Source: Daphnia carinata
Taxonomy: Eukaryota > Arthropoda > Branchiopoda > Diplostraca > Daphniidae
DNA length: 64,000 nucleotides
NCBI RefSeq assembly: GCF_022539665.2
Contig: NC_081335.1
Span: forward strand, 5,022,001 to 5,086,000
Direction of reading: 5' to 3'
Shown here: piece after piece, positions 14,501 through 27,052 of the stretch
How the letters are laid out: every line of letters begins with the position of its first letter
Position numbering within the stretch: position 1 is the stretch's first letter
Program-made: the position numbers and the translations under genes
Notes under the pieces: model-generated
Database searches by the model: none
What the model was told of the DNA's origin: nothing
The model's input: only the letters and a program-made list of their open reading frames with translations

Positions 14501-17500
14501 ATCGCCATCTAATCTCCTTTCATTGCAAACAATTTTTGTGTATGTAGACATTTGGAGCAGAATAGCATCAGGGCAATTGCCAATGACGTTTTCCGCCATC
14601 AGAAACTCCTGCGTTTTTTGTAAGTGTTTTTTTTTTCAGCTATGTTTTCAAAGCTAAATTGTTATTACTATCTTTTCGATTGATTTAAAATGACATTTTT
14701 TAAAACAGGTACTTGTCGAAGAATTCCATTAGTTCGATCGAGCCGAACGCTTTCAAAGGACTGGGCAACGTCAAACGACTCTTTCTCGACAACAACGAGA
14801 TCAACGATACATCCCTAGACGCTCTCAACAGCCTACCCAATCTTCAATGGCTGTAAAAATTCGTTTATCAATTCATCTTAAATTACGAGGGTTTGACCGA
14901 CATGTTTTGTCATTGCAATGTGTGCGTAATATTTTCGTAGGGACTTGTCCAGTAATTACTTGCGACTTAGCAATCATAGCTTTTCATCGTGGATACACCT
15001 GAGGGAACTGTAAGTGCATTACGATTCTTGTTTTGTTTTATTCTTCAAAAAGACGAGACGACATTGATTCTTTGATGTTCCGTTCGGCTTAAACGGTCGG
15101 CGTCTTTCCCATTACAGGATGTTGGAGCACAACGAAATCCAGTACATCGAGGAAATGACATTCCGCAATCTCAGCTCTCTAACCTACTTGTAAGTTCTAG
15201 GACTAGATTTTTAAACTCATTTCATTTGTAGCGAATGTTTATGAAGTTTGAAGTTGACTGATGGAAATATTGATCATGTGGCATTTGATTAATCGGGGCT
15301 ACTTCAATAGATCTCTTCGGGAAAATAAACTGACTCGGCTGCATCCCAAGTCGTTCTGGACGCTCACCCAGCTCCAGGAATTGTATGAGTATCATCTAGA
15401 TTATACCAACATAGTAACCAAGTGCAGCTCTAATGATGTTCTCTTGCTTTTGTTGTTGTTGTTGTTGTTGTTTTATTGGCCTCTATTTTGACTATCACAT
15501 CGGACACTTATCGTAGGGATCTGTCCCGTAATCGACTCACCACCATCCCGCCAAGGCTCTTTGCTCAGAATATCCAGTTAACGTCATTGTAAGTAATTAA
15601 TTTCATGAAAAATGGAAATTCAGAGGAAAAACAAAAAGAAACCAATGGTGGTTGGCAGCAAACTAATGAACCTCTTTTTTTTTTTATTCACGAGGTCTCT
15701 GGGTTCCAACAACATTCTACAACTGCCAGCCGAAGTTTTTCTGCCATTGAAAAACATCAAGTCCTTGTAAGTTTCTTTCTTTTTTCGCCACAACTATCAA
15801 CTTTAACATTCATCAAAGAAATGACCTTACTACCATAAAATTTAACTTTCTCTGATTTTGATTGTAAACTAGAAATCTGGAGGACATCGACATTCAGAAC
15901 ATCGACGTCGACATGTTCATCACTTTAACTAATTTGGATTTCGTGTAAGTAATCAATTTATAAAGGTGAAAAACAAGAAACGAAGAAGCCCAATCTTCAC
16001 GCAGATTTATTCACACACAGGTACTTCATCCGGTTCCAGTATTGCAGCTACGTACCTACTGTCCCCAAATGCAGACCAAATACTGACGGTACGAAACACA
16101 TGAGCTTAGATAACATCTCAAGAATCACGTTTTCCTTATTTCTTAAAAACAAATCCCAACAAATACACAGGCTTATCTTCTACGGAGAATCTGCTGAACC
16201 GAACACTGATTCGCATCATCCTTTGGGCTATCGCTATTTTTACTTTGATTGGCAACTCGCTCGTGTTACTAGGCCGTGGTATACTCAAAGATGAGAACAA
16301 AGTACCGCTCAATTTCATCCGGAGCTTAGCAGGTACAATATGAATCCGTTTCAGCTGACCGATATGATTCATTTTTTTTATTTAGTTTCCCGCTTATTTT
16401 TTGTTTTGTTTTTTTCTGCTGACGTTTTATGTTCGCCATCCTCATTCCGCCTCTCAGTGGCCGATATGTTGATGGGCTTCTACCTATTCGCTATCGCCAT
16501 TCAAGATTTGCAGTATCGCGAGGTCTATCACCAGTACTCGCATCAATGGACCTCGTCGTTGGGCTGCACTTTTGTTGGCGTGGTAGCCATGACCTCCACC
16601 GAGGTAAACGATCATAGCTTAATCTGGTCTGGCATTGCGCCATCTCGGCAATCTTTTGGCCAGGAAAGGAGCTTTTGTTATCGTGTACAGTTTTTTTTTC
16701 TCTCTCTCTCTTTAAGGTTTCCCTGTTGCTCTTAGCCTTCATGTCAATGGAGCGCTTCCTATGTATAGCTTCACCTTTCGGCTACACAAAACTCAACCAG
16801 AAAACAGCCAAAATTAGCCTTGTCCTCATTTGGGGCCTTGGACTCATCATGGCCATCGTTCCAGGTCGATAAATAATCTTGCCAACATAAGAAAACAAAA
16901 AAAAAAAAAAAAATTGAACCTTAAAACAAAACAAACAAAAAAAAACTAAAAATGCAATAACTCATTGTCACTTTGTATTTTATGCATAACGACCAGTGTT
17001 GTATTGGCGGCAGTCGACGCACTACTACGGCTCCAACGGACTCTGCTTCCCGCTGCACATTGGCGAGTCACTTTCACTCGGCTGGCAGTATTCCGCTTTC
17101 ATCTTCTTGGGTGTCAATAGTTTATGGTAAGGAGACGCCCCTATAACAGTCAACTCATTTCCATATAAGAATTTTGCCTCGTCTTTCTTTTTTTTTTTTT
17201 TCATATCCTTCTACTTGACTATTTTTTGCCATTCAATCGACTATTTGTGAAAAAAAAAAAAGAAGAAGCCATTTCAACAGCTTCCTATCATTATTTCTTT
17301 CACAGCCTGGAATAGATAGGGTAACACTATCGTGACGTCAATGAGCTCGTTTTCTTTTGCTCGTAATATCTTTTGTTTCCCTTAACAGTTTTATTCTTCT
17401 ATTTTTTTTTTTTTTTTTAGATATAAAGGACCCCGTTCCGCTTTGGTTTTTTTTTTTTTTTTTTGGCATCCGTTTTTCACTGGCAATAGCCTCCCGGTGC

Positions 17501-18675
17501 TTCCTATTCCCAGATTCCTCCTATTGAAAGGCATAAAACAACAATAAAAGTTTTGGGCTCGGTCCAAAAGTTTGGCAAATATCATAGCGCCCCGTTCGTT
17601 TTTAATTGTTTTCTGTAATCCCCATTCCAAGTTAAGACATTTACTGCAGTGTACTTGATGAGGATCTATATTGCCCACCATCCACTCCTCTACCCCCAAA
17701 AAGCAAAAGTTTGCGCACGGAATTTTGTTTTGAAACACGTGTGCGCTCTAATTAGTCCGGAAGCCTTTTCCCGCAAGCAAGCCATCTCCTCTCGGATATT
17801 TTGGATTTTTTTTTGAGCTAAAATAATTAATCTATTGGTGCACCTTCTCTACTGGTACTAATCATATTTTATTTTATTTTTTTTGCGTAGCGTGTTGGTC
17901 GTGATCTGTACCTACGTCGGTCTGTTCGTGAGCATCCGCCGGACGCGCGGTCAAACGCCACTAGCTAATCCCAATGATATGGATTTTGTTTTACGATTTT
18001 TCTTCATCGTTCTCACCAACATTGTAAGTTATCCTCCTTTATTTTGTTGCATTTAATAGAAAACAATCTCTAATTTTTTTTTATTCCCCTTTTATCTCGT
18101 ACGCCTTGTCCATCGGTAGATGTGCTGGGCTCCAGTTTACGTTCTCAGACTCCTCGTCCTTCTTAAGTATCCAGTTCCAGGTGAGCAAACTTATTACGGC
18201 AACCCACCGTCTTTTGTCATAAGGGTCATATTATACGTCACCTAACTTCTTTATGTTTTGGTTGGCATCCACGCTAGATGAAGTTTCTATTTGGGTAGTC
18301 GTTTTTGTGGTGCCGATCAATGCGGCTATTGATCCAATTCTGTACACATTCACGACGCCGAAATTCCGCCGCCTTCTTGCCCAGCTATTCGCTGCAACGG
18401 GGGCCGGAAGCTTGGCGCACAATAGCCGACGTTTCAATTCAACGTCTACAAAATTCAAAGCCGATCAGAGCTACATGCAGCCCATGCTTTCGCCTTATCA
18501 TCGCCGCATGAGCTGGGATCATCACCTCCAGCTAACCCGCCGGGTTTCCAGAGATACTACGGCCGTCGCTGCAACCGACCCAGTGGCTCTGATGGACGGC
18601 CTTCACGATCCGTCAGTTTTCATTGAAATGGTCAATCTCCAGTCGCCCATGGCCGGCCGGAGGAATTCCTTGTAA
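11507..18675 (+). CDS. relaxin-receptor-like leucine-rich-repeat GPCR (LDLa-LRR-7TM, type C LGR), 22 exons
   Basis: Predicted plasma-membrane receptor related to vertebrate RXFP1/2 and insect Lgr3/Lgr4, whose ligands are relaxin/insulin-like peptides. Exons: 11507-11630, 12859-12981, 13433-13552, 13699-13754, 13900-13958, 14113-14184, 14548-14619, 14709-14852, 14941-15009, 15118-15189, 15311-15382, 15517-15588, 15695-15766, 15873-15944, 16021-16088, 16171-16332, 16458-16603, 16717-16864, 16997-17126, 17891-18023, 18120-18180, 18278-18675; 814 residues, all phases consistent. Residues 14-40 are a hydrophobic signal or signal-anchor. Exon 2 is a single LDLa module with six cysteines and an acidic GEDEE end. 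Exons 6-14 encode LRRs, mostly one 24-residue repeat per 72-nt exon. The cap before TM1 has the family pattern FQYCSYVP...CRPNTDG. TM3 ends MERFLC (ERF for DRY) and TM7 has DPILYT. The tail is about 100 residues. The exact arthropod subfamily is undecided. Confidence 0.95.
11694..11720. repeat. (TC)n microsatellite
   Basis: TC dinucleotide run in the first LGR intron. A (TG)n run follows at about 11872-11897 and another at about 12529-12547. Confidence 0.9.
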
Positions 18676-20927
18676 CTATTAATTCCACCATTTGTTTGTA
18701 ATTAATGTACATGTTTTCAAAATCAATTAAGCTGTTTGTCTGATCGTGACCATCAATGTCATCGAAAATCGATGTTCAATTTCGTTTTCACCGCTTCTAA
18801 ATATAAATATTATCAAAGTGATGGGCAATAAGAAAGCTTATTTTTAAAAAACCCAAAACAAGACGAAGATAACGTGAGACGAAGACGAACGCTCGGAAAG
18901 TTAGGATGTAACGTGCGCATAACTCATTTTTGAGGCTTCATAAATCGTTTAGTTCTCATCGCACAAGGTGATGACGATCCATATGGATAGTATTTCACTT
19001 TACGCGACTTGATAGGGTTGCAGCTATTTAATGTTCAGTTTAATTAGAGCAGTCATTAGAAAATGAAATGAACTTGATGACTTATTGAAGGCATTCGTTA
19101 CATTTGGCAAGTTCTTGGGTTTACGAGACTGGTCCAGTTATTTTGGACCAAGAGAAGCGAAAGTGTAGACCACTATCACCTTTTCTCTTGGTATAAAGTC
19201 ATTGACGTAACCATGCAGACGTGAGTGGACTAACTTTATACTTCAAAATGAAAGGACGACAGAAGATTTTCTAAACTGATTATTAGATGCTTATGTCATC
19301 TCTCCTTGAAAAATCGAGTTGTGCAGAAGGGAGCGGTAAAGCGAGAGACTAATTAACGAGAACGCTTCATGGAGAGGAAAAAATGTTATTTTACTTTCAC
19401 GTCAACTAGTAGTGTTTATCTGGGTCCGACGGCTAGTTACCTAGCAGGCTGCTTTAGGTTTCGTCATGTACGTAAGCTTGTTTCATTTTTTTTTGTTGTT
19501 TTAGTTTGAGCTTACTTCTGTTGAAACTCACCACTGTCCACCTATTAAGGCTGACTTATCTTGAATCTACGTAAGTTTTCTTCGAGAGTTTCGCTCTCAG
19601 TTGCTGAAGAAATGGAACTTGGATCAGAGCTGGAACTTGAATTTAAAGGGATGGTCGGATGAAGAACTAGACAAGCAAGAGTTCAACACGATTTCTGCTT
19701 GGCACAAAGGCATAAACAAATCCGGCGAGATAAATGCAACGATCGACCCGATATTTTCTTCTTCTTCTTCTCCTCTTTTTTTTTGGTGGCGTTCGGAAGT
19801 CAAGTAAAAATAAAAAGGTGGCATGCTGCCAACGTTCAACAAAATTCATTGAAATTCTTTCTTTGTGTGATTTCATGTCCTGCGAGGCTATACCTCCGTA
19901 ACAACTACTAATTCATGCAAAAAGAAAGAAAAACATTTGCCTCCCGTCTCATCTGCTTGTTAAGTGGTGTTTTACATCCTATTTCTCGAGTCACCTTAAT
20001 TAACGATTCCCTATGAAAAAGCATACTTCGCCGATCAATAGTAACACGAACGACAAAATTACAAAATACAGCGAGTGTAAATGACAATAGGCTGCCTATA
20101 ATGGGCCATCAATATTGTCGCTTTGGCAGTTATTGGGTCGTTTAACGAGGTTTTTCGTTCGGGAATTTGACATTTTGAAAATAATTAATTGGTTTTTGAT
20201 GGGGAATAGCATTTCATGGAGGGAATAATAGGGAAGGATGAACGTGTTAAAAAATCCATTTTCTGTTGGGATCATGTTTGCTACAATGTGTTCTATTCGT
20301 TGCCTTCCGACTACTGGCGCAATGCCGAATTTGTATTAGGAGAACTGATAACAATGAACGGTTTTTAGGGGGCCAACATTCTACCATTTAAAAGGGGCTG
20401 TTTGTATTTGTTTTTTCTGCATCAAGATATCGCTGTAAATATTATTTAAAATATCAAGAATTCAGGCTGCTTGGCTAAACTACTCTACAAAACAATTTTT
20501 CACAAAAAAAATTAATACCAGGAATCGCCATGATGATGCGTTAATAATATGAATTCTGCGGGAAAGAGAACAAGTTTTGCCTTGCATTGTTTAGTTAGGG
20601 AAATCTTTTGTTTGTGGTTGTATAGTTCGAGTTTCTTTATGGCTATGGTTCGTCTGTTTTTCTTCATTTATAGGGTTTCGTTTATCTTTACTTCTTCTGT
20701 TCTTTAAGAGCCACGACTCGCAAATAGCAACTCGCAATTTTCTATCGCTTTTAGGTCGATAGTAATCAATGAAGTGGCAACGTTGTGTTTATCAGACGGA
20801 AATTGCTGGATCTACCTTGAGTTTTTTGTATAACTAGTGTATGACAGATCACGAACGAACGGTCATTGCCTTACCATCTTTTTATTAGTTATTCATCTAT
20901 ATTTCTCACGTAGACTGCGTCCAAAAA
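18676..20927. other. intergenic, no gene recognised
   Basis: Between the LGR stop and the TMEM33 start. It must include the LGR 3' untranslated region and the TMEM33 promoter. The only longer open frames (around 19600-19910) are short, unconserved in appearance and overlap a TTC-rich stretch. Poly(A)/poly(T) tracts, so common up to about 17.9 kb, are rare from here on. Confidence 0.6.
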
Positions 20928-21981
20928 ATGAGCGAAAGTGAAAACAGAAATGAAGAGGATAGGCCGCAGCCTCAACCGTCAACGGGACTTCACGTGCTTA
21001 CAGCACACATTAAGCGAAACAAAATCGACTTCGCCCTTTGGTGCACCCGGTTCGCCACAATCATCTTCACCTTTAACTATCTAATCCCAATATTTGGGTA
21101 ACTAATTTGAAAAATTTACATCTATTTTTGAAGTTTAAATAGTTTAATGTTTTAAATTCTTTCTCAGGTCGGGCTACAATATGTACTATAAAGCTCTGCT
21201 GGCTAATTCCGCAACAAGTGCCCTACGTCTTCATCAAAGACTTCCACAAGTTCAGCTGAGTCGAGAGTTTTTGGGAAAAGTGTTTCTAGAGGATAGTGCT
21301 CATTATCTCCTTTATTCAATGATATTTTTCTATTCTCCTCCTGTCACATGTAAATAAATTTGTATTATTATCTTTGTAACAGTTAAAAAATTGTAGTTAC
21401 TTCTTTCAGGGGTTTTGCTGCCAGTATTTCTTTTTGCACTACTCCACATTTCTAGCTATTCTTTAGGCCTGATTGAGGTAAGCATTGTAGTGTGTGCCAA
21501 CAAAAAGTTTAGCCATCATAAACATCTGACAATCTTCTTTTTTAAACAGCTATTGGGCCCAAATGCCTTAGGATTGGTGAGGATGGCTATTGGAATTGTG
21601 GAAGTACAAAGTGTCAACCTTTTGAGAACTATTGCCTCTTCTGAAATATTCCTATTTCCCTTGCTGCTTCTCTCTTTTTTCAGGTAAATATTTTAATGGC
21701 GTATTGGAAAAGAAATGTGTACCTAATCAAAACGTTAAACTTGGAATTACAGTGGTCGCGCTACGCTCATGACGCTGTTCGTGTACTACAGGTTTCTTAC
21801 AATGCGTTATTCGTCTAGACGTAATCCCTACACGAGGAATACTTTCGGCGAACTTCGCATTCTTGTCGAAAGCTTCGCACAGAACCCATCTTGTCCAACA
21901 GTTATCCGTAATCTAGTATCTAAGTTGGTCGCTCTTATCTCCCGGCTTGCTCCTCCTATTATAACTGCAGAACAACAATAA
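20928..21981 (+). CDS. TMEM33: TMEM33 / Krueppel homolog 2 ER membrane protein, 5 exons
   Basis: Conserved multi-pass endoplasmic-reticulum/nuclear-envelope protein of the TMEM33/Pom33 family (Drosophila Kr-h2), linked to ER shaping, the unfolded-protein response and nuclear pore distribution. Exons: 20928-21097, 21168-21349, 21410-21477, 21550-21683, 21753-21981; 260 residues, close to the family norm of about 250. Visible features are a polar N terminus rich in E/P/Q, then hydrophobic segments around FATIIFTFNYLIPIFG, SMIFFYSP...LLPVFLFALLH and a leucine-rich stretch in exon 4. The family-typical tail in exon 5 has FVYYRFLTMRYSSRRNPYTR. The ATG is preceded by CCAAAAA. It lies 430 bp upstream of MED25 in the same orientation. 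Confidence 0.95.
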
Positions 21982-22411
21982 CAGATATTGCGATTGCGAT
22001 ATGGGTGTCTATGCCGCCTAAAAAAATTGTCCATGCCCTTTTGTTTTTATCTAGTTTAATCCAGTAGATGTTTGGTGTACTTCCTTAATGTAAGTGTGAA
22101 GAATAAATTTTTTCTATAAATGTAGCACCATGGAACGTTATCCAGCGTTGAAAAGGCTATTCATTAACTGCCGGAGCATGGGGTAGGAATTGGAGAGTGG
22201 AGACCGCCAGTCCGTCACGGCGCCACTGGAAAATGTCTTTAAATAATTTATTTCTAGTTTAGAAATGTGGCAACGTCGAAGAATCAGTGCATCTCAGGGA
22301 AAAAAAATGTCAAATGCGTTTTTGCATCAACGAAAGGAAACCGAGTAACTGAAACGATCTTAAACAGAAAAGCCATTCTTGTAAGAATCCTACCCATCAG
22401 GGTTTACAAGA
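21982..22411. other. TMEM33 3' end and MED25 upstream region
   Basis: A polyadenylation signal AATAAA for TMEM33 lies at 22103-22108. The remaining 300 bases up to the MED25 ATG must carry its promoter and 5' leader. No TATA box is evident and no other gene was seen. Confidence 0.6.
22103..22108 (+). terminator. poly(A) signal AATAAA of TMEM33
   Basis: Canonical hexamer 122 bp after the TMEM33 stop codon, on the coding strand. Confidence 0.7.
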
Positions 22412-24465
22412 ATGGTGGTAGGCAGTGCGGAGGCCGTTTGCAATGATATCGTTTTCCTTGTTGAAGGGACTTCTGCTTGTGGAGCTTATATGAACGAGAT
22501 TAAAATGAACTACATTTGTCAAACAGTAGAGTACTTTAATGGAGGACCTATAATAGAGGACAGGGATTGCGGATCAGAAACTTTTGCTACATTGTACTCA
22601 TTGGTGGTGTATCATTCTTCTGATTGTTTACCTGCTGATATGGTTGATGTGTATGGGCCATTCAGAAATCCACACAAGTTTCTACAGCTCCTTGATAAGC
22701 TCGATTTCTCAGGAGGTATCATACATTTTTTTGCAATGCTATTGTATTATTATGTTTTAATGTTGAAAATTATTAGGTCATGCTGAGCATATGGCTTCAT
22801 TAACCGAAGGATTAGCTACCACTTTAGAATGTTTCAAGGATCTTGCATTATTACGGGACCCTGGTTTAAAGGCACAGAAGTTCTGCATTCTGGTATGCAA
22901 TTCAACACCCTATAATCTGCCAGTAATGGATCTGCCAAGCTTCAGAGGTCTGACCTTGGAGCAATTGGCAGTGCTTGTGAATGAAAATAATATACAATTG
23001 AGTATAATCAGCCCAAGAAGACTTCCTACATGGGTAACACCAGCAATATGTTGCAAATAGTAAACTTATTAATCTGTGGAAATGTATGTAGATAAATTTA
23101 TTTGACAAAGCTGGTGGAGATTCAATGGCAGCCAATTCAAAACACTATGCAAAAGATCTCCGCCATTTGGTTATGCTGAGTGGGTTTTCGCTACAGGAAT
23201 CCACCATTAGCCAAGCACCTATACCAAGTATACCCATTCCAACAGTCCCAACTAGTCCCCAAGGCCTAAGTCCAAACCAACAACAAACTCTTCGGCCAGT
23301 TGTGAATGCTGTGGTCAGGCCAATTCAGCCTCAAAACCAACCTCAGCAAAGACCCCCTGTACCAGTACCCTTTGGTAAGTCTCAGTTTTTAACTTGCCTA
23401 TCTTGCCACTAACATATATCTTCGTCTCTATAAAAGGAATTAACGTTACCGGACCCACGTCTGCTCCTAACGTCACGATTGTTAACACAGTACCACCGAT
23501 GATGACTACCGATGGTGGGGTTCGTATTCGTGGCCCTAACCCACGGTGGACAGGTCCCAACCAAGGCCAGCAATTACCGAATCAAGTTCTTCAACAAACA
23601 CAACAAACCTTACCAACACAAATGCAGCCTACAAATCAAGTGCGCCAGCCGTCTCAAATTCAGATACCGCAAACAATGCAGATTCCACTGCAGCAACAAC
23701 AGTTACAGCAACAACATCAGCAGCAAGCGTCGATGCTTCAAACCCAACCGCAACAAGTTCCTCAAGTTCTAAATCAGAATTCCATGTCAAACAATCAGAA
23801 CCTTCAAAATTCTGTACTCCAACACCAACAGCCCATGACAATGCCAATGGCTACCAATTCCATCCAACAGACGCAGGGTCAAGTTCAACTCCAAGTGCCA
23901 CAGCAGTCTCAAGCAGCAGGTCAAATGATAATCAATCCCCAACAGCAGCAAAATGTTCGGGCGCCATTTGTTGCCTCGCAGAGTTTGGTGAATCAGTTGA
24001 ATCAAGTACAAGGTAATGTTATTTCGTTAATTAAATTCGTACGGCTACAGTCTTTGGAAACTTTAAGGTTATATTTTTAAAGCTTGATCTATTGAGATGC
24101 TCATGGGCATTTTGAGCACAATTATTGAACTAAAACCTGAAATAAGTATAGTGATGAATTTATGAACGGATAAACAAGAAGTTGATTCGGTTGAAATTCG
24201 CCATTGCGAATTGATGCTTTGAGTCCTTCTATGAATAAATTTACTTTTCTGACGTAATGCTTTGTAGATTTTTGGAAATTAAGTTGTCTTATGATTTCGA
24301 AGATATCTGACATTTTGTTCTTGGGTAGCTCCGAACGCCGGTCAAATGGTGAACGTGAACCAGCAGATGCTAAATCAACAGCAACAACAACAAATGGCTG
24401 CCAGAAAATTAGCAATGGAGCAGCAGCAGCTCCAACAGCAACAACAACAGCAGCAACAACAACAA

Positions 24466-24497
<32 letters not shown>

Positions 24498-26751
24498 ACA
24501 ACAGCAACAACAGCAACAACCACAGCCACAACCACAAAATATGAATTTCGCGATAAACCCAGCGAATGCCAATTTGGGCATGCAGCCAAGTATGCCCCAA
24601 CAGCAACAAATGCAGCAGCAGCCTCAGCAGGTCAATGTTCCTGCAACCTTGACACCAGGAATGGTTCAGCAACAAGCTACTGCTGTGGTCGGTGCAGCTC
24701 CGGCAAACCCCGCCCGCGAAAGACAAGTCATCTGGCAAGGTGTGCTTGAATGGCAAGAAAAAACCCGTGATCCACAGAAACTTCCCCGACACGTCCCTTG
24801 TCAAGTATCCGCGTCCGTCACTAACGGCGAGAGCGAAGTGTAGGTTATTGTTTTCTTTATATCATTTGAAAAGGCGTAATAACGCTGTGTTTCCATCTTT
24901 TTGTTTCACACAGAAAAGCGGAACACTGGCCGCAAAAACTACTGATGCAGCTTATACCTAAGACGTTAATAAGCAATTTTGGTGGCGCGCATTTCCGTAA
25001 TGCCCGTTCGGTAATGTTCCATCCCCAGGACTGCGAAGCCCTAGAAGCTCTTGCCAAAGTGATGTCTACTGGATATGTAAGTTTGTTGGTTTAATTGTTT
25101 CTTTAGATTTTTCACTTCAAGCCTAGTTTAAACAGCGATAAGGTTTAGTTAGTTTACTTTACATAAAATTAAAAACCCCTTCGTGTCTTTAAAGAAAAAC
25201 ATGTTGCGTGATCGCCAAACGTTTTTATATATCAAACTATTTCTTAAAACAGTTCTTAGAACATGTTGTCCTTAAAAAAACAAGCAACGCATTAAAACAA
25301 AGCCTAGATGAAAACTAATTGAAGGTTCATTATTGTCAACGAGTAAACCGTTATTACTTGTGTTAACTAGGCTTCTCGTTTGTGTTATACAAATTCATTT
25401 TATATTGATTTCTTTTAATCAGGCTGGCTGTGTCCACTTCACGGGAATGGTCAATCCGAACGCCTGTGAAATTAAAGTGCTGATGCTGCTTTACAGCCCC
25501 GACAAGAAAGCTTACATTGGCTTCATCCCAAACGACCAGGCTGGCTTTGTCGATCGTATTCGTAAAGTTATTCAACAGCAAAAGAGCAAACAGGTTCAGG
25601 TAAGCATAGCTAAAATGGTCTTTAGCGAGCTTCTTTTCTTATCATTATAACTAATTCTTGAAAAATGCAGCAGCCACCAGGTCCTGGCCAAGCAGGTCCA
25701 AGTCAAAATATTGCTCAAACCGGACCAAATATTTTGGTGACACAGACCAATCCGTTGTCGATGGGAGGTGGTCAGATGAGCGCAGCACCTCAACCTCAGC
25801 AGCAACAGCAGCAGATGCAACAGCCTCAGATGATTGGTAATGCTCAACAGCCGGCGATGGCTGCCCCTGCTCCAATGGCAAATCCTGTCCGAGGTGCGGC
25901 ACCTACTCCTGCCCAACTGGTAGCCGAGAGACACCAAAATTTGATGACCATCAAGCAGTTGCAGCAGACACTTGAAGCGGCCCAACAGAAGGATATTCAT
26001 CTCAAGGCACTGGTATTTTCTGTATTTCCTTACGTTTAAGGTTGCCTTTACGCTGGTTTGGGGCTTAACTAATAATTATACGCTTAGAATATTACGCTTT
26101 AATTGCTCAAACTTCGTCAGTAATTTTTGGCTAATTAGAAAATCAAATTGCTCTACAATTTTAGGAGCAGCAACAACGACGTCAAATGTTGCAAATGCAA
26201 CAACAACAGCAACAACAACAATTAATGCAACAGCAGCAGCAACAGCAACAAATCCAGCCCAATCAGCAGTTACAGATGCAACAACAATTGCAATTGCAGC
26301 AACAACAGCAGCAAATGGGTCAGCAACAAATGGGCCAGCAACAACCAATGGGACAACAACAACAAATGGCTGGGCAACAGATACAGCAACAGCTTCAACA
26401 GTTGCAGTCTCAACAGCAGATGCCGGTTCAGCAAAAATTGCAACAGCAATTACAGCAGGCCCAGCAAATGCAACAGCAAAGAAATATTCGACCTGCTGCG
26501 GCTCTACAGAACAACCCAGGATTGCGCAATCTTTTGCAGCAACAGCAGTATCGTCCGCAAATGTAAGAAAACCTTCAATATCCATTTATTTTATACTTGA
26601 GTTAACTTGTTTTTCTCTACTTTATTCATTGCACAGTATGCAGCCAAACCCACAAAACCGCATGCAACAACCTAATATGCAGCAGCCACAACAGCAGCAG
26701 AACAGTGGGGGAAGTCAATTTGATAATCTTAGTTTGGCAGATTTACTATAA
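22412..26751 (+). CDS. MED25: Mediator complex subunit 25, 10 exons
   Basis: Subunit of the nuclear Mediator complex that links activators to RNA polymerase II. Exons: 22412-22715, 22777-23033, 23092-23374, 23437-24012, 24329-24839, 24914-25076, 25423-25599, 25671-26012, 26165-26562, 26637-26751; 1041 residues, all phases fit. The N-terminal von Willebrand-type Mediator-binding domain covers about residues 1-215 (DIVFLVEGT, EYFNGG, YSLVVYHSSDC, ISPRRLP). A Q/N/P-rich linker follows, including a CAG/CAA-coded polyglutamine run of roughly 30 residues in exon 5. The activator-interaction (ACID/PTOV) domain is about 604-757 (WQGVLEWQEK, WPQKLLMQLIP, GFIPNDQAGFVDRIR). A second Q-rich region (exons 8-10) ends in LADLL, an LxxLL nuclear-receptor-box pattern at the extreme C terminus. 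Human MED25 is shorter (about 750 residues); the extra length here is mostly glutamine-rich. Confidence 0.97.
24362..24537 (+). repeat. CAG/CAA repeat encoding polyglutamine in MED25 exon 5
   Basis: Mixed CAA and CAG triplets, interrupted and in frame with MED25, encoding the longest glutamine run in the protein. The mix of both codons limits slippage compared with a pure CAG tract. The complementary and shifted frames give long artefactual open frames. Confidence 0.95.
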
Positions 26752-27052
26752 TGTAAAATATTGTAAATTGATGGGATGAAAAATAAAATTGTTTTTGTAA
26801 TTATTACAACAGATTATTTCTATCCAAGTCTACTTACCTATCAGTGTAAACAAACCATGACTAAGAAAAGTATGAATATATGGTGCTAAAATGGTTACTT
26901 TCTTAGAAGTACAAAATTGCATAAGTGAATGATGTAGAACTACTTATTTTTAGTGAAAACCAAATGCTTATGTTTTGAGTTGATAAAACAGTATGTTAAC
27001 CACAACACATTGTATTCCATTTGTCATACAACGAATCAGGCCATTGGATGTT
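26752..27052. other. convergent intergenic spacer MED25 / RpL31
   Basis: A short region between two genes that face each other. The MED25 polyadenylation signal is AATAAA at 26782-26787. No equally clear signal is visible for RpL31 on the minus strand. Confidence 0.7.
26782..26787 (+). terminator. poly(A) signal AATAAA of MED25
   Basis: Canonical hexamer 31 bp after the MED25 stop codon. Confidence 0.75.

Noticed and set aside
24122-24589. 155-codon minus-strand frame rich in Val/Ala opposite MED25
   Set aside because: It is the complement of CAG/CAA triplets in MED25 exon 5; the poly-Cys, poly-Leu and poly-Thr frames there are likewise shadows.
26076-26585. 169-codon minus-strand frame opposite MED25 exon 9
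   Set aside because: Antisense of the second glutamine-rich region; composition explained by CAA/CAG repeats.
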